This document shows, in pieces, positions 11,381-22,285 of a DNA stretch of 64,000 bases (position 1 is the first letter of the stretch; each line of letters starts with the position of its first letter). The stretch spans positions 27,288,611 through 27,352,610 of the forward strand of contig OY720345.1 in assembly GCA_963082975.1 (NCBI GenBank), read 5' to 3'. The stretch comes from Labia minor. Lineage: Eukaryota; Arthropoda; Insecta; Dermaptera; Spongiphoridae. Position numbers and translations under genes: made by a program. Below the pieces are notes generated by a model, which had not been told where the DNA came from, did not search any database, and saw only the letters and a list, made by a program, of their open reading frames with translations.

Positions 11381-13064
11381 AATCTATTATTTTATATAAA
11401 TATCGAATATTCGTTTTTCACAACAATGAATTCAATATATATATATATATATATATTTATTTAAATTTATATACACTTACATTTAGTTTCTACGTTTATG
11501 TATGAATTGGTATTTAATTTTATTTCCATTTGTCAATAAAAATCAACAAAAGAAATTCAATGGTTGCGATTTTATTTTTATCTTTAACTATAATTAGGAA
11601 AATTGATTGAGTTTTGTCTTTGTTTATACATCAGAGAGAAGTAGAGGGAGAGAGATGTAAATCATGCAGCCTCTTCAATCGTTATCAAATCATCACATTG
11701 ACAGAAACTCAAAAAGAAGTACTTGTCATTTGTTTCAACAACAAAAAAAAAATAAAATAAAAAATTCAATTATATCTGTTATGTAAATAACATTTAAAAA
11801 TAATTATAATAAAAATAATCTCCATCGAAAGATTTTCATTCCAATTATATTTTATTTATTTTTATAAATTTTTTATTTTGATAATTTTTTCTAAATAACA
11901 CTATAATTTTGTTTGTTTTGTTTTTTAAATAAAAATCATTATAATTAATATAATTTTTTATGTTTTATAAAAATATAAAATAAAAATTATAAATTTGATT
12001 TCTATTGAATGTGGGGACTTAATAGATTCATGAACACACGAACATGAAAACAGCATGGAATTTGCCATGAAATATTGTATATTTATTAATTTCATTTATT
12101 AAATAAATAATTTTCACCCATTGGCCATACTTTTGATAATAGAATTCATTTTATCAAATTAAATTAATTATAAAGAAATTTTTTTAACCCGCTTATACCA
12201 CCCCCTGAATTAATGAGAGTTTATAAAAGAATGGTAGACTTCCAAAAATGAATCCTACTATTTTTTTCATTACTTTATATTAGTAAATCTTGAGGCATTA
12301 CAATATCTTATGTTCAAGTTAAAAAATAGATTTTTTATTAATTTTCCACCATTCTTTTTTAAATACCCAATATATATAATTCTTAGGTCTAAATAAAAGA
12401 GAGTTTTTAATTTTTTATTTACAATCAAAAATATTTTCTAAAATTATATAATATATAATATATAATTATTATTAATTGAAATATTAATAATTTTTGCATG
12501 TTAATTAATGTATATATACAAATAATTATTATAAAAAAATTAATTTACCAAAATATTCAAAAAGAAGAATGTGGTATAATTTTTACTAACATTATATCAT
12601 TTTACGATGATGACTATATAATTAAATATTCATTAATAAATTTTGACAGCTTAATTGTACAGAATCCTATAGTGGTCGACTTTGCATATTAATTTATTAT
12701 CAATATTTTCATACCTATTTTTCTGAATGATAGACAATGATTTTATATTATAACTGTGTGTTATATAATCTCTATAATTCTTTAGAACTCGAAAGTTCCT
12801 GACCTCAAGAAATTCAATCTTGTTCATTATCTGTATCGGCTCCACAAATTTTTTATCTTGAATTAATTATTTTAATTTAATCTAAAATACTTTCTTGTCC
12901 TTGTCTTTATTCACCAATTGTTTCTCAAATGGTTAAAATAAATTAAATTCGTTTTGTTATAAATAATTACTAAGTAGAAATAAATTCTTTCGAACTATTA
13001 CTCCAAATTTCAAACAATCCATTTTTAAAATTACTGTTTAATATTTCCGTGACAGTTTTTATTA
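11381..13064. other. AT-rich non-coding interval
   Basis: (TA)n at about 11434-11456 and long A/T runs. The two overlapping 64-codon frames at 12498-12845 lie on opposite strands in AT-rich DNA and show nothing protein-like. Confidence 0.6.
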
Positions 13065-13066
13065 TA

Positions 13067-13218
13067 TAAGAAGTTATTTTAAGTTTTTTTTCACGTTCTA
13101 TTGAGAGATTTGAGTTTCGACATTTCAAGAGAATCTTTTGAAAATGGCGCTAAAATGGGCGCCAACTCGTCGTAACTGAAATCGAACAAATAAGAAATAA
13201 CCTAGAAATAACTTCTCA
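13067..13218. mobile_element. Short TA-flanked MITE with GGCGCC core, copy 1
   Basis: The ends TAAGAAGTTATTT and (reverse complement) TGAGAAGTTATTT are 13-bp inverted repeats and TA dinucleotides flank both sides (13065-13066 and 13219-13220). The core AAATGGCGCTAAAATGGGCG recurs almost unchanged in a second copy at 32685-32849. A TA duplication points to Tc1/mariner-type mobilisation. Confidence 0.6.
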
Positions 13219-13220
13219 TA

Positions 13221-13560
13221 ATAAATGTTTATTTAAGCCAAAACATATCTTTTTATAATTAACAACTAATATATAAATTCTTAATTATTTTTTCATTTTT
13301 TTAATAGTTTCAGTATTTGTAAAATTAAAAAAAAAATATTTTTTTATTTAATATCTTATGACCATTTTATAATTATATCTTTTCCATGTATTTATAATTA
13401 TAATTTTCAATTTGTCTTGAGTGTGAAAAGATAGTTATAATATTTTATAATATGAATTTTATCTTTTTTTTTTGACAAATGATAATAAAGTCATATGAAT
13501 TAATATTAACTAATTTTATATAACATAAATCTTAGAATAGAATGCATTTATTGATAATCA
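13221..13560. other. AT-rich interval upstream of the first candidate splice site
   Basis: A+T-rich only. Its last 20 bases include TGATAAT, a plausible branch-point sequence for the acceptor at 13581. Confidence 0.4.
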
Positions 13561-13675
13561 TTTTTTTTTTATTTGTTTCAGGTGAGTGAAGACCGTTAAT
13601 TTTTATTGCATTTTATCTCTTTCTCCTTCATTCCTGCCCCCTTACTTCGACATTAATAGCCACCATCGAGTAAGT
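13561..13675 (+). other. Candidate recursive splice site 1 with downstream donor
   Basis: A T-run acceptor (13561-13581, ending TTTGTTTCAG) directly abuts the 5' donor GTGAGT (13582-13587), leaving a zero-length exon. This is the layout of Drosophila ratchet points (polypyrimidine-NCAG then GTRAGT) that split long introns. A second strong donor GTAAGT at 13670-13675 would close an 88-nt pyrimidine-rich 'recursive exon' (13582-13669). Two further plus-strand sites with the same layout occur at 43.87 and 56.64 kb. Splicing itself is inferred. Confidence 0.45.
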
Positions 13676-14582
13676 AAGTTCGTTCATTCAACTCGTCTTC
13701 ATTTTTAGCTCTTTATTCTCAGATATTTATAGATTCTCATTTACATCTTTTTATTCATAATCTAAGAAAAATATCATCTTCATTAACTTGACGTATATTC
13801 GACTACAATTTCTCTTTTACTTTGAAAAAATAGCATGAAGGGTAATAATAAAATATTTAAATTAAATATTTAATTTTTATTAAAAAAAAAAATAATAATA
13901 ATTCGAATTATTAATTTTTAAAAATATATAATTTGATTGAGATTTACATATTATATTCAAAACGATAATGTAGAAAAAAAAAATAATTAAATAATGGAAT
14001 ATATTTTTAGTTAATTGAAATTATTTTTATTTAAAGTTGAATGATAGATAATTTTAATTTGTTATTACTTTTCGTGCACTTAATTGGCGACCTGCCCTCA
14101 AAGCAAACACATTCGTCCTCATGTAGTCTTTAAATAGTATTCAGTAATGATACTGAATTCATTATCAAATCGTAGTTATTTAATTATGGGTATGTTATTG
14201 GTTTTTAATACGTTTAGAAAATTTCAAATGAATTCGATATTCGAAACTGAGTATATTATAAACATATGACATAACTCAAGAGTAGTGAAGCAATCAATAT
14301 ATGATCATCCACTCATCAGGTGCATTTAAGTTTAAATTATTAAAAATATAATCATTATATAAGCGTTATAAAGACAAAGCATATGATAATTATAATAATA
14401 ATAAATTTTCTATTAACAATAAATAAAAAAATTATCATTGATATATTATAATGTGAAAAACCATTATATATATACAATATATGTATATAGATACGTATAT
14501 ATTACAAATTTGTTATATCACAATTTGATTCAATTATTTATGATGCTTTTTAAACTGTCTTGGAAAATTGAATGATAATTCC
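13676..14582. other. AT-rich non-coding interval
   Basis: No gene or recognised repeat. (TA)-rich near 14465-14500. Confidence 0.6.
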
Positions 14583-15093
14583 TACAAGGGCATGTCAATA
14601 AGTACGTGATTTTTTGAATGAAACACGGGTTTTTGGATAAAAAATTACTTTATTTTTCAACGTAGTCTTCTTTGGGCTCTATACACTTCGTCCAAAGTTT
14701 TTCCAATATTTTTATCCCTTCCAAAAAATAAGATTTTCGGGGATATCAAAATAGGAATTTGTTTGTGAGATGATTTCATCGTTGGAGGCTTTTCCGCTGA
14801 GCCATTTCTTCAGGTGTGGAAACAAGAAATAGTCATTCAGGGCTAAATCCGCAGACTAGGACGAATGACGGAACAAATCGCATCCCAATTCATGAATTTT
14901 CATGGAAATTCAATTTTTTAATTTTCTTCTCTAGTCTGCTATTAATGGATGTCAAACAAAAAGTAAAAGACCCAGCTGGTTCAAATTTCGACAGGAGTCG
15001 GCTGATAGTTGCCTGCTGACAGCAGAAGTGTTCTCATTTCATTTAAGAGACGGAAAATTAAAAAAATCACGAACTTATTGACTTGCCCTCATA
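14583..15093 (-). mobile_element. Mariner deletion derivative, copy M1
   Basis: The element is 14585-15091 between TA dinucleotides. The TIRs match over about 30 bp: left CAAGGGCATGTCAATAAG, right (reverse complement) TGAGGGCAAGTCAATAAG. The minus strand retains the C-terminus of a mariner transposase (segments LNDYFLFPHLKKWLSGK and GIKILEKLWTKCIEPKEDYV, then a stop). The catalytic DD34D region and most of the N-terminus are missing. Two more copies with the same residual parts are at 36036-36538 and 43237-43718, so the deleted form itself spread. Confidence 0.82.
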
Positions 15094-16104
15094 TTATTAT
15101 TATTATTATATTTAATATAATATAATATCCTTATTGAGACCCCTAATTGGATCTATCATATAAACTATATTTTCGTTACAATCAAAAATAATTGTAATAT
15201 TAATTTCTAATTTAAATATTGGTTTAGAAAAATTTATTATAAATAATGATTTGAAAAAATACTATTTCTATGTTTATTATTTTTAGTACTGTACCGCCTG
15301 GTGATGCAATATACATATATATTAGTTGTTGATAAATAATGTTTAACGGTTATTATTTAAAACCAGGATATCGTGTAGAATACTCGTTGAAAGGGATTAT
15401 ACCATCACCATTTTGAACTAACCAGTTCATTATATTATCCCTTATTTATACTGAATCCAACTAAATATTACATCTCTCTCTCTCTCTCTTTATATATATA
15501 TTAAAATTATTTCTATAGCCAAATACGTTTAACATTAAATGTTTAAAGGGTCCATTAATAAATTATTCTCATTTGTGGTTATGGAACATTAATATGATTT
15601 TATTTTAATGTTTCTATTTCTATAATTTGTCTTGGATATTATTTATTTAAATAAAATGTTTTAATAATGTAATTGATGACTTTTCTTGAATGGGTCACCG
15701 TGATCAATACTTTTTTCATATTTTATATAAGAAACTTTTCTTTTGAACATTAAAAAAAAATTATTATCCAGTTGATAAATCTTGAGATTTTAAAAAAATT
15801 GTGATAACGATTATCTACATATTTTATTTTTTAAAATATATATATGGATCTTTTAAAATGATAAAAATTTATAACATTCATTCTAGACACTCTGATTAAT
15901 CTAACCAAGAGGTGTTGGTTTTTTTTTGAAATTCATTTTTACTATTTAAAAAATTAAATGAAAAAATAATTAAAAAAATAAATGAAAAAATTTCAGATAT
16001 TTTAAAAAGGAACAGAAATTAAAAAAATATTTATTTATGCTTTTCTAATTGTAATTAATATTATTAGGTCATATTTATTTTGATTAAGATATTCTATAAT
16101 TTTT
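15094..16104. other. AT-rich non-coding interval
   Basis: Holds a (CT)n at 15475-15489 followed by (TA)n, and complex sequence at 15290-15450 with no match elsewhere in the window. No gene. Confidence 0.5.
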
Positions 16105-16470
16105 GGTGAAAGATTAATAAATATATTCCGTAATTTAATTCTAAAATATTATTAAAATCAATATTTTTAATTTTATTTCGAAATTAAATAAAAATTTTAA
16201 AAATATTTTAAATATAAAAAAAAACATTAATACATTTTCAATTAAAAAAGAATGGCAAGAGGAAAATATGGATGACATATTTAAATTAAAATAATTTAAA
16301 TTAAAAAAAAAACTTATGAAGCTGATTTTTCCCGAGGCTGAAACCAATACATATCAATTTGTCTTTATAAATATTATCTGTGGTGTAAATTTGAAAAAAA
16401 AAAATTAATTAATTTCAAAATATACAAATACATATATATACAATTTTTCTAGTATAATAAGATAAGATTT
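16105..16470 (-). mobile_element. HP-family element, partial
   Basis: Contains the HP blocks TTTTTCCCGAGGCTGAAACC and the terminal TAGTATAATAAGATAAGA at its plus-strand right end. The hairpin end is missing. The strand is set so that the hairpin end of complete copies (54862-55492) is 3'. Open frames here are simple A/T translations. Confidence 0.6.
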
Positions 16471-16563
16471 AAATATAAAAATAAAGGACTATTGTATATA
16501 TATATATATAGATTTTTCCTGATATGGACTACTGTATATAAATTTATGAATTATTATTTTTTT

Positions 16564-17116
16564 CAAAATTAAATTTTATTATTAAATAAATAAATATTAA
16601 ATATTATTGTATCCTATATTTATTATACCAGGGTAGAACCAACCACCTACCTATCTGGATGATAAATTATGGTATTTTTTTTTAGTTAAAAGTAACAAAA
16701 TTAAATCCGTCTCGAACGTCTTGAAGGTTTACCAGCTCTGGCCTTGCACTGACCACTTTTTACACTGATTGATAGAAAATAACTAAATAAATAAATTTTA
16801 TATCATTATATTTCATCTTCTTTTTTTATTGAAAACAATTTAATTCAATTTTTTATTTTACTTTTTATTGTATATTAAGTATCGTCTGTTCAGTAAATTA
16901 TTCGGGATACAAATTGTATTTTTTTTTACAAAATAAATATAATTCCATATAATATGATTTTTTGTTATCAATTAATTTTAGAAATTATATTGCTATAAAA
17001 TTTTAATTTATTTATTTGAATTTTTTACATCATTTAGTAGGTCCTACCCTGATATAATAAATATAGGATACAATAATATTTAATATTTATTTATTTAATA
17101 ATAGAATTTAATTTTG
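16564..17116. repeat. Inverted repeat with 77-bp arms (possible MITE)
   Basis: Arms 16564-16640 and 17040-17116 are reverse complements with three mismatches, separated by 399 bp. The shared core includes TATTATACCAGGGTAGAACC on the left and its inverse on the right. The interior is unrelated to other repeats here. No TSD could be fixed because the flanks are low-complexity. Confidence 0.65.
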
Positions 17117-17400
17117 CAAAAACATTTGATTAAAATATTTTTTTTTTTACTAAATTAAGATATTAATTCATAAATGGTTGTGTTTACTTTAATTATTTAT
17201 TAAATTAATAAAAATTATAAACTTAATAATACGTAGTTATTTTTAAAATACTAATTGTCTTGTCTGTTAGAGTTAAGTCAGTTAAGTCAGTCTTATGTAT
17301 TCAATGAAGTGGATTATGAATTTAATTTATTTGAAAATTTATTAATTTCTCTTTAGTGATTTTTATTCATATTTTTAAATTCTAAATCCTTCTTCATTTA
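17117..17400. other. AT-rich spacer
   Basis: Contains a small direct repeat AGTTAAGTC/CAGTTAAGTC near 17273-17290. Otherwise nothing. Confidence 0.4.
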
Positions 17401-17864
17401 TACCAACCGACGATAGGAAGGGAAGGTATTTCACATGTGGAGATTTTTACATCACGAATCATGCATTTTGTTAACAGAAAAAAGTATTTTTAGCATGATG
17501 TCTGTCCGTCTGTCCATTGTGTGTCTGTTTAAACGTGTTTTACTCAAACGACTCAACGGATTTTGATAAAATTTGGTATATTTACTTAATGCATCAGTAG
17601 CATAAATTGGTTTATATCCGTATACCGGAAGTGGTACTTTACAAAGTATTAATTTTATATTCATTATCGGAAATTTTTCACTTAAAATATAGTAATAATT
17701 AATAATTGAGTAATTAAACTGAAAGTAAAAAGCAAGATAATGTATTTTAGTCATTTTAATTCAAGTTTTAAAAATATTTTTTTTTTATACTTTATATATA
17801 TGTATATAATATTGTTTGGAAATTTCGAATAGTCGGTCGGTTCTGTGCCTGGCCACAGATCATT
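17401..17864 (+). mobile_element. Hel-B element (mini-me/DINE-1-like), short subfamily
   Basis: Hel-B has a 5' motif ACCGACCGACG, its inverse CGTCGGTCGGT near the 3' end and then a hairpin. This copy starts ACCAACCGACGATAGG, has the inverse AGTCGGTCGGT at about 17830 and the hairpin CTGTG-CCTGGC-CACAG. It carries a GTCTGTCCGTCTGTCC tract at about 17500-17515, then AACGGATTTTGATAAAATTT and CCGGAAGTGGTA. (GTCY)n plus (TA)n tracts inside such an element are the known hallmark of dipteran mini-me/DINE-1 elements. Confidence 0.7.
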
Positions 17865-18240
17865 TTTTAATTAATTATTTAAAATATCTCCACCCGGAAT
17901 AATTACTTAACACTTTAAAATATTGCTTTATCAATGAATGTGCAATTTACAACATTCCAAATTTTTAAGTATCATTTAATTGTATCAGATAAGATAAGTT
18001 AAGATTTCTAATATCGACTTGATATCTTCCATTTCAGATGATATATTTTCGTTGTTTATTTCATTCGCTTCCTCTTTCCCTCTCTATCTAAAAGTCTGTG
18101 TGTCTATCTTTTTTATATTTTACTTTTTTTTTTTTTTTTTTTTTTTTTGCAAAAGAAATTTATTTTCTTTTCTTTTCAAAAAAAATGTAAAGTTCTAAGT
18201 CTCGTTTTCTTTTGTCTGTTACCTAAATTTCCCCCCCCCC
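17865..18240. other. AT-rich interval ending in T and C runs
   Basis: A T run of about 25 at 18124-18148 and a C run of about 13 at 18230-18242 followed by (CT)n. No gene. Confidence 0.6.
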
Positions 18241-18289
18241 CCTCTCTCTCTCTCTCCTTTGAATTGTGAGATATTCTTTCTATGTTTGT

Positions 18290-18840
18290 TTTGTCTCCTT
18301 CCACGCATTCTCTCCTCCACCTCTACTATCACCCCTTCACTCTTTTCTATGGATATTATTGCTATGCAGAGCTAAGCCGGCCGATTATTGATTATGATGG
18401 GACAAAAGTTCTATATCGCACTACGTTTCTCTCTCTCGAACGTTTGTACATGTATATATATATATGTGAGTGTATATATATGTATAGCGTGTGCGCCCCG
18501 CTTACGACTGGTTCGCCCGGCCGCCACCCCCGGCCCCTTACCCCAAAAGGGGTTGTATTTCGACAGAGAGGGTGAACCGCCGCCAGGGCTAATTCAACGC
18601 GAATCAATAAAGGCCATTGTTTGTGTATGTCAGCACCAATCCCCCTTCCTCCCTCAGGGATGCATAGTGACGTCACCACCCACTGCAGCCTGAAGCCACA
18701 AGAAGAAACCGCACTGTTTTCATTAACGAGTGGACAAACGATTATTCGTGATTTTTCGAGGAGAACACACCTGGTTTAAGAAATTGTATTCAGCCATCTC
18801 TCTCCCGGTTCCTGTATTCTAAGAAGGGGAAATTATACGC
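18290..18840. promoter_or_regulatory. GC-richer CpG-bearing block 2 with consensus CRE
   Basis: Far richer in G+C and CpG than its surroundings (CCGGCCGATT, GGTTCGCCCGGCCGCC, GTGAACCGCCGCCAGG). It holds a perfect CREB/ATF palindrome TGACGTCA at 18668-18675. Several overlapping open frames of 95-101 codons occur on both strands but none shows a domain. A promoter, enhancer or 5' non-coding exon of a host gene is plausible; direction unknown. Confidence 0.4.
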
Positions 18841-18963
18841 TTGCTTAATCCATTTGCTTTGAATATTTCACATAAAGAAGATACCTTGTTTAACTTAAGA
18901 TAATTTCTTTTAATATCAAATGAAAAATGAGAGATAAAAATATATAGATAAAATGTTAAAAAA

Positions 18964-19000
<37 letters not shown>

Positions 19001-19234
19001 CTGGTACTTTAAAAAAAATTATTCCTTATCAACTATGAATATTTAAGATTATGGTTATTATTTAAAATAAATAAACGATAAAATATATGAAACAATTCCA
19101 TATAATTTAAAAGAACAAAAATTTAAAAAAAAAATAGTCATAAAACATACAGCCCTTAAACGTTCGTAGTAATGCACTGAAAGGCAGAAAAGTATGCCCT
19201 GTGGATATAACATAATATATATTTGATTTTGATT
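18841..19234. other. AT-rich interval with (TA)n
   Basis: (TA)n at about 18969-18997. No gene recognised. Confidence 0.6.
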
Positions 19235-20372
19235 ACAAAATATTATTAAAATAAATATTTTTAATTTTATTTTATTTATAATATTTTGTATTTAAGGAAG
19301 CGCTATCCGGCGTTGCCCGGTGTGATTTTGTTAATTATTAAAATGCCTATTTTAAATTAAGAAAAAACTAACCAAGAGGATTTTTCCCGAGGCCGAAACC
19401 AATACAGAATGATTTTTCTTTATAATAAGTTGACCTGTGGCCAGGTCCGAACCGACCGACGGTATGAAATAAATTAATTTCCAGCTAAAGAAACAATTTC
19501 AAATAATTTTAATATATCTATTAATGTAATAAAAAACAGATAAGCATACATAAATAATAAATATAAACATTTTTAATTTTATTTTATTTATAATATATAT
19601 GCAAGACCAGGCTGTGACGTCATGAATGGCTGGATGACGTCATATAATTTTAAATCAAGAAAAAACTAATAAATATGATTTTCCCGAGGATAAAACCAAT
19701 ACAAAGTGCATGATTCGTGGTGATATATAAAAAAATCTCCTTATGTGAAATTTTGTGTGAAAATAACCCTTCCCTTATTATCGTCGATCGCTAATACTAC
19801 CACTTCCGGTTTCCGGATTTGCACCAAAAGTTGATCAATTCATCCCACTGATGCATTAAATAAATATACCAAATTTCATCAAAATCCGTTCAGCCGTTCA
19901 GGCTGTACACATCTATACGGACAGACGGACGGACGGACGGACAGACGGGCGGACAGACAACATGCTAAAAATACTTTTTTCTGTTAAGAAAATGCATGAT
20001 TCGTGGAGATATGTAAAAATCTCCACATGTGAAATTTGGTGTGAAAACAATACCTCCCTTACTATCGTCGGTCGGTAAAAATTATCTATGGTGAGAATTT
20101 CAAAAAAAATAAGAGAGCGGTTTAATTTATCCAAAATATATATATATTATATATTTAAGTATTTCCTCTTAAACTCATATAAAAGTTTAAAATATTTATC
20201 CTGGTGATTAAAGGTAAGATAAGCTTTATAATAACCAAAAGATTTTTTTTGTGAGACGTATAGTTTCAGTTTTTTATAAAAGAAAATAGTGGCAAGAGCG
20301 CTTAAAATGTCATCTATTGGTGCCAATACCTTATATACAATTTTTCCTGGTATAATAAGATAAGATATATAA
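19235..20372 (-). mobile_element. HP-family element interrupted by Hel-B
   Basis: HP sequence runs to about 19426 (ending CAATACAGAATGATTTTTCT), is broken by the Hel-B copy at 19427-20077, and resumes at 20078 with ATTATCTATGGTGAGAATTT, ending in GGTATAATAAGATAAGATAT at 20352-20371. The two halves join in the order seen in uninterrupted HP copies (16105-16470, 46078-46460). HP was therefore there first. Confidence 0.65.
19427..20077 (-). mobile_element. Hel-B, full length, left arm of large inverted pair
   Basis: On the minus strand it begins ACCGACCGACGATAGTAAGG and ends with the inverse motif followed by the perfect hairpin GACCTG-TGGC-CAGGTC (19432-19447). It carries a long GTCY tract (19919-19960) with roughly eleven units. 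Two TGACGTCA palindromes lie at 19615-19622 and 19635-19642. Its own 5' block is repeated inside it (ATCGACGATAATAAGGG on the minus strand near 19785), so the element is a composite. About 95% similar by eye to the inverted copy at 20831-21461. Confidence 0.75.
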
Positions 20373-20830
20373 ATTTAATTGTTTATATGTGGAGAATGGG
20401 AATTAGTATTTTATAACTGTTGGAGGTCAATATTTGGAACATTATTATTTAACATTTATAAATGTTTTATTAAATATAGCTGAGTTCTTAAGAAATAGTA
20501 AACCAGTTCTTGATATAAAATAATGGTGAGATTGTAACCATAAATGGCCATTGCCTGCCCTAGAAGAAGCTGTCATGAAGTTAAATGAACGAGAGGAAAA
20601 TTAATAATAAACTTAGATGAAAGTTAATAAACTCTTTTTTTTAACAAATATTAATATAAATATCGATTTTCGGCTTGCTTTTATTCAACAAGTGGATTTT
20701 ATGATTTTCATTTTTAATTAATTAAATATATAAATTAATTTCTCAATGAATATCTATATAATTGAAAACCATCTCTAATTGAATAATAATATTAATAATA
20801 ATAATAGAGTCGGATATCATCTTTAGTTTT
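20373..20830. other. AT-rich spacer of the inverted Hel-B pair
   Basis: AT-rich with (AAT) runs near 20785-20806. No feature recognised. Confidence 0.5.
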
Positions 20831-21461
20831 TACCGACCGACGATAGTAAGGGAGGTATTGTTTTCACACCAAATTTCACATGTGGAGATTTTTACATATC
20901 TCCACGAATCATGCATTTTCTTAACAGAAAAAAGTATTTTTAGCATGATGTCTGTCCGTCCGTCCGTATAGATGTGTACAGCCTGAACGGCTTAACGGAT
21001 TTTGATGAAATTTGGTATATTTACTTAATGCATCAGTGGGATGAATTGATCAACTTTTGGTGCAAATCCGGAAACCGGAAGTGGTAGTATTAGCGATCGA
21101 CGATAAGAAGGGAAGGGTTATTTTCGCACCAAATTTCACATAAGGAGATTTTTTTACATATCACCACGAATGTATTGATTTTATCCTCGGGAAAAATCAT
21201 CTTCATTATGTTTTTCTTAATTTAAAATTATATGACGTCACCCAGCCCTTCATGACGTCACAGCCTCGGGTAACGCCGGCAACGCCGGCTACTTCAGCTA
21301 TATATTATAAATAAAATAGAATTAAAAATATTTATGTTATATCCATTTCTGTTTTTTATTACATTAATAGATATATTAAAATTATTTGAAATTGTTTCTG
21401 TAGCTGGAAATTAATTTATTTCAAACCGTCGGTCGGTTCGGACCTGGCCACAGGTCAACTT
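20831..21461 (+). mobile_element. Hel-B, full length, right arm of large inverted pair
   Basis: 5' motif ACCGACCGACG at 20832-20842; exact inverse CGTCGGTCGGT at 21427-21437; hairpin GACCTG-GCCA-CAGGTC at 21441-21456. This is the clearest example of the Helentron-like architecture here. The GTCY tract is short (GTCTGTCCGTCCGTCCG). Two TGACGTCA sites lie at 21233-21240 and 21253-21260. A second, internal copy of the 5' block (GATCGACGATAAGAAGGG) starts near 21094. No open frame, so it depends on a partner element for movement. Confidence 0.78.
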
Positions 21462-21639
21462 ATTTGTTTATTTATTTATTCATTTATCTCATCGCATGAC
21501 TAATTTATATAATTTTGCATGAGTGGAAGGGCTTTCCTTTTTCCAACATATTTAAATCTTTCGTCGTTTTTATTTATAGAAATTGATCGAATTATGAATT
21601 TTATTCGGATGCAATTAAAAACTAAAATTATAGGTAGGT

Positions 21640-22060
21640 GATGGAGTGGACTTGTCATAAAATGAAATAAATGTGGGGTAGATATGCGGTGAATGGGGGG
21701 GGGGGCGTTGCGCTCTGGATGGCTTTTAGAATGGGTGAGCCCGTTATACCGATTCACTTGATAGCAAGGAGGCGGACACACACACATACACACATTAGTT
21801 TTTTTTTTTTTTTGTCCTTTGTTCCACCTCCTATACAGGGACAACGAATGGCGGGATTGAATTGGATCAATCATTGGAAATCGTTTTGGAAGACGAGTAT
21901 GAGAATATACAGTAGATGGTGGAGCACGCATGCGTCATTCGTATTGGAAGTAGAAGAAAAAGAAGAAGAAACAGAGAAGAGGAAAAATGTACTACATACA
22001 AATAAAACAAACGGGGAGGGGTAGAGAGAATGACAAAAAAGGGGGATGGAGTTAATATGA
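21640..22060. other. GC-richer non-repeat block 3
   Basis: Contains a G run of about ten near 21697-21706, a (CA)n at 21777-21795, a Sox-like CCTTTGTTCC and CACGCATGCGTCA, close to an NRF-1 site. Opposed frames of 117 and 143 codons translate simple sequence and are not convincing. Possibly regulatory. Confidence 0.3.
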
Positions 22061-22285
22061 ATTTCATGTAAGACACCATCAAAATATCATCGTAATACAA
22101 TTTAAAGAAGCAAAACAGGATAGGAAATAAATATTGACGTTAACTTTATTTCGACAAATAGTATAATATAAAATACCTACTCTTATATTTTATATAACAA
22201 TAAATCATTAAATATTTAAATTAAATAATAATATTTACTAAACCAACATACAAATAAAAAATAAATAAATAATAAAACGACTTAA
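22061..22285. other. AT-rich spacer
   Basis: Nothing recognised before the LINE fragment. Confidence 0.4.

Noticed and set aside
17452-17754. 100-codon minus-strand frame with HTMDRRTD-type sequence
   Set aside because: The 'DRRTD' residues are a translation of the (GTCY)n tract in a Hel-B element; not a gene.
18282-18693. Three 95-101-codon frames around the CRE block
   Set aside because: On both strands and overlapping. The (TA)n tract gives 'YIYIY' runs, so they look like chance openings in GC-richer DNA.
20195-20222. AAAG|GTAAGAT as a splice-site pair
   Set aside because: No polypyrimidine tract upstream and inside an HP-family repeat.
21500-22024. Opposed 143- and 117-codon frames
   Set aside because: Both translate microsatellite and purine/pyrimidine runs, overlap each other antisense, and lack any recognisable motif.
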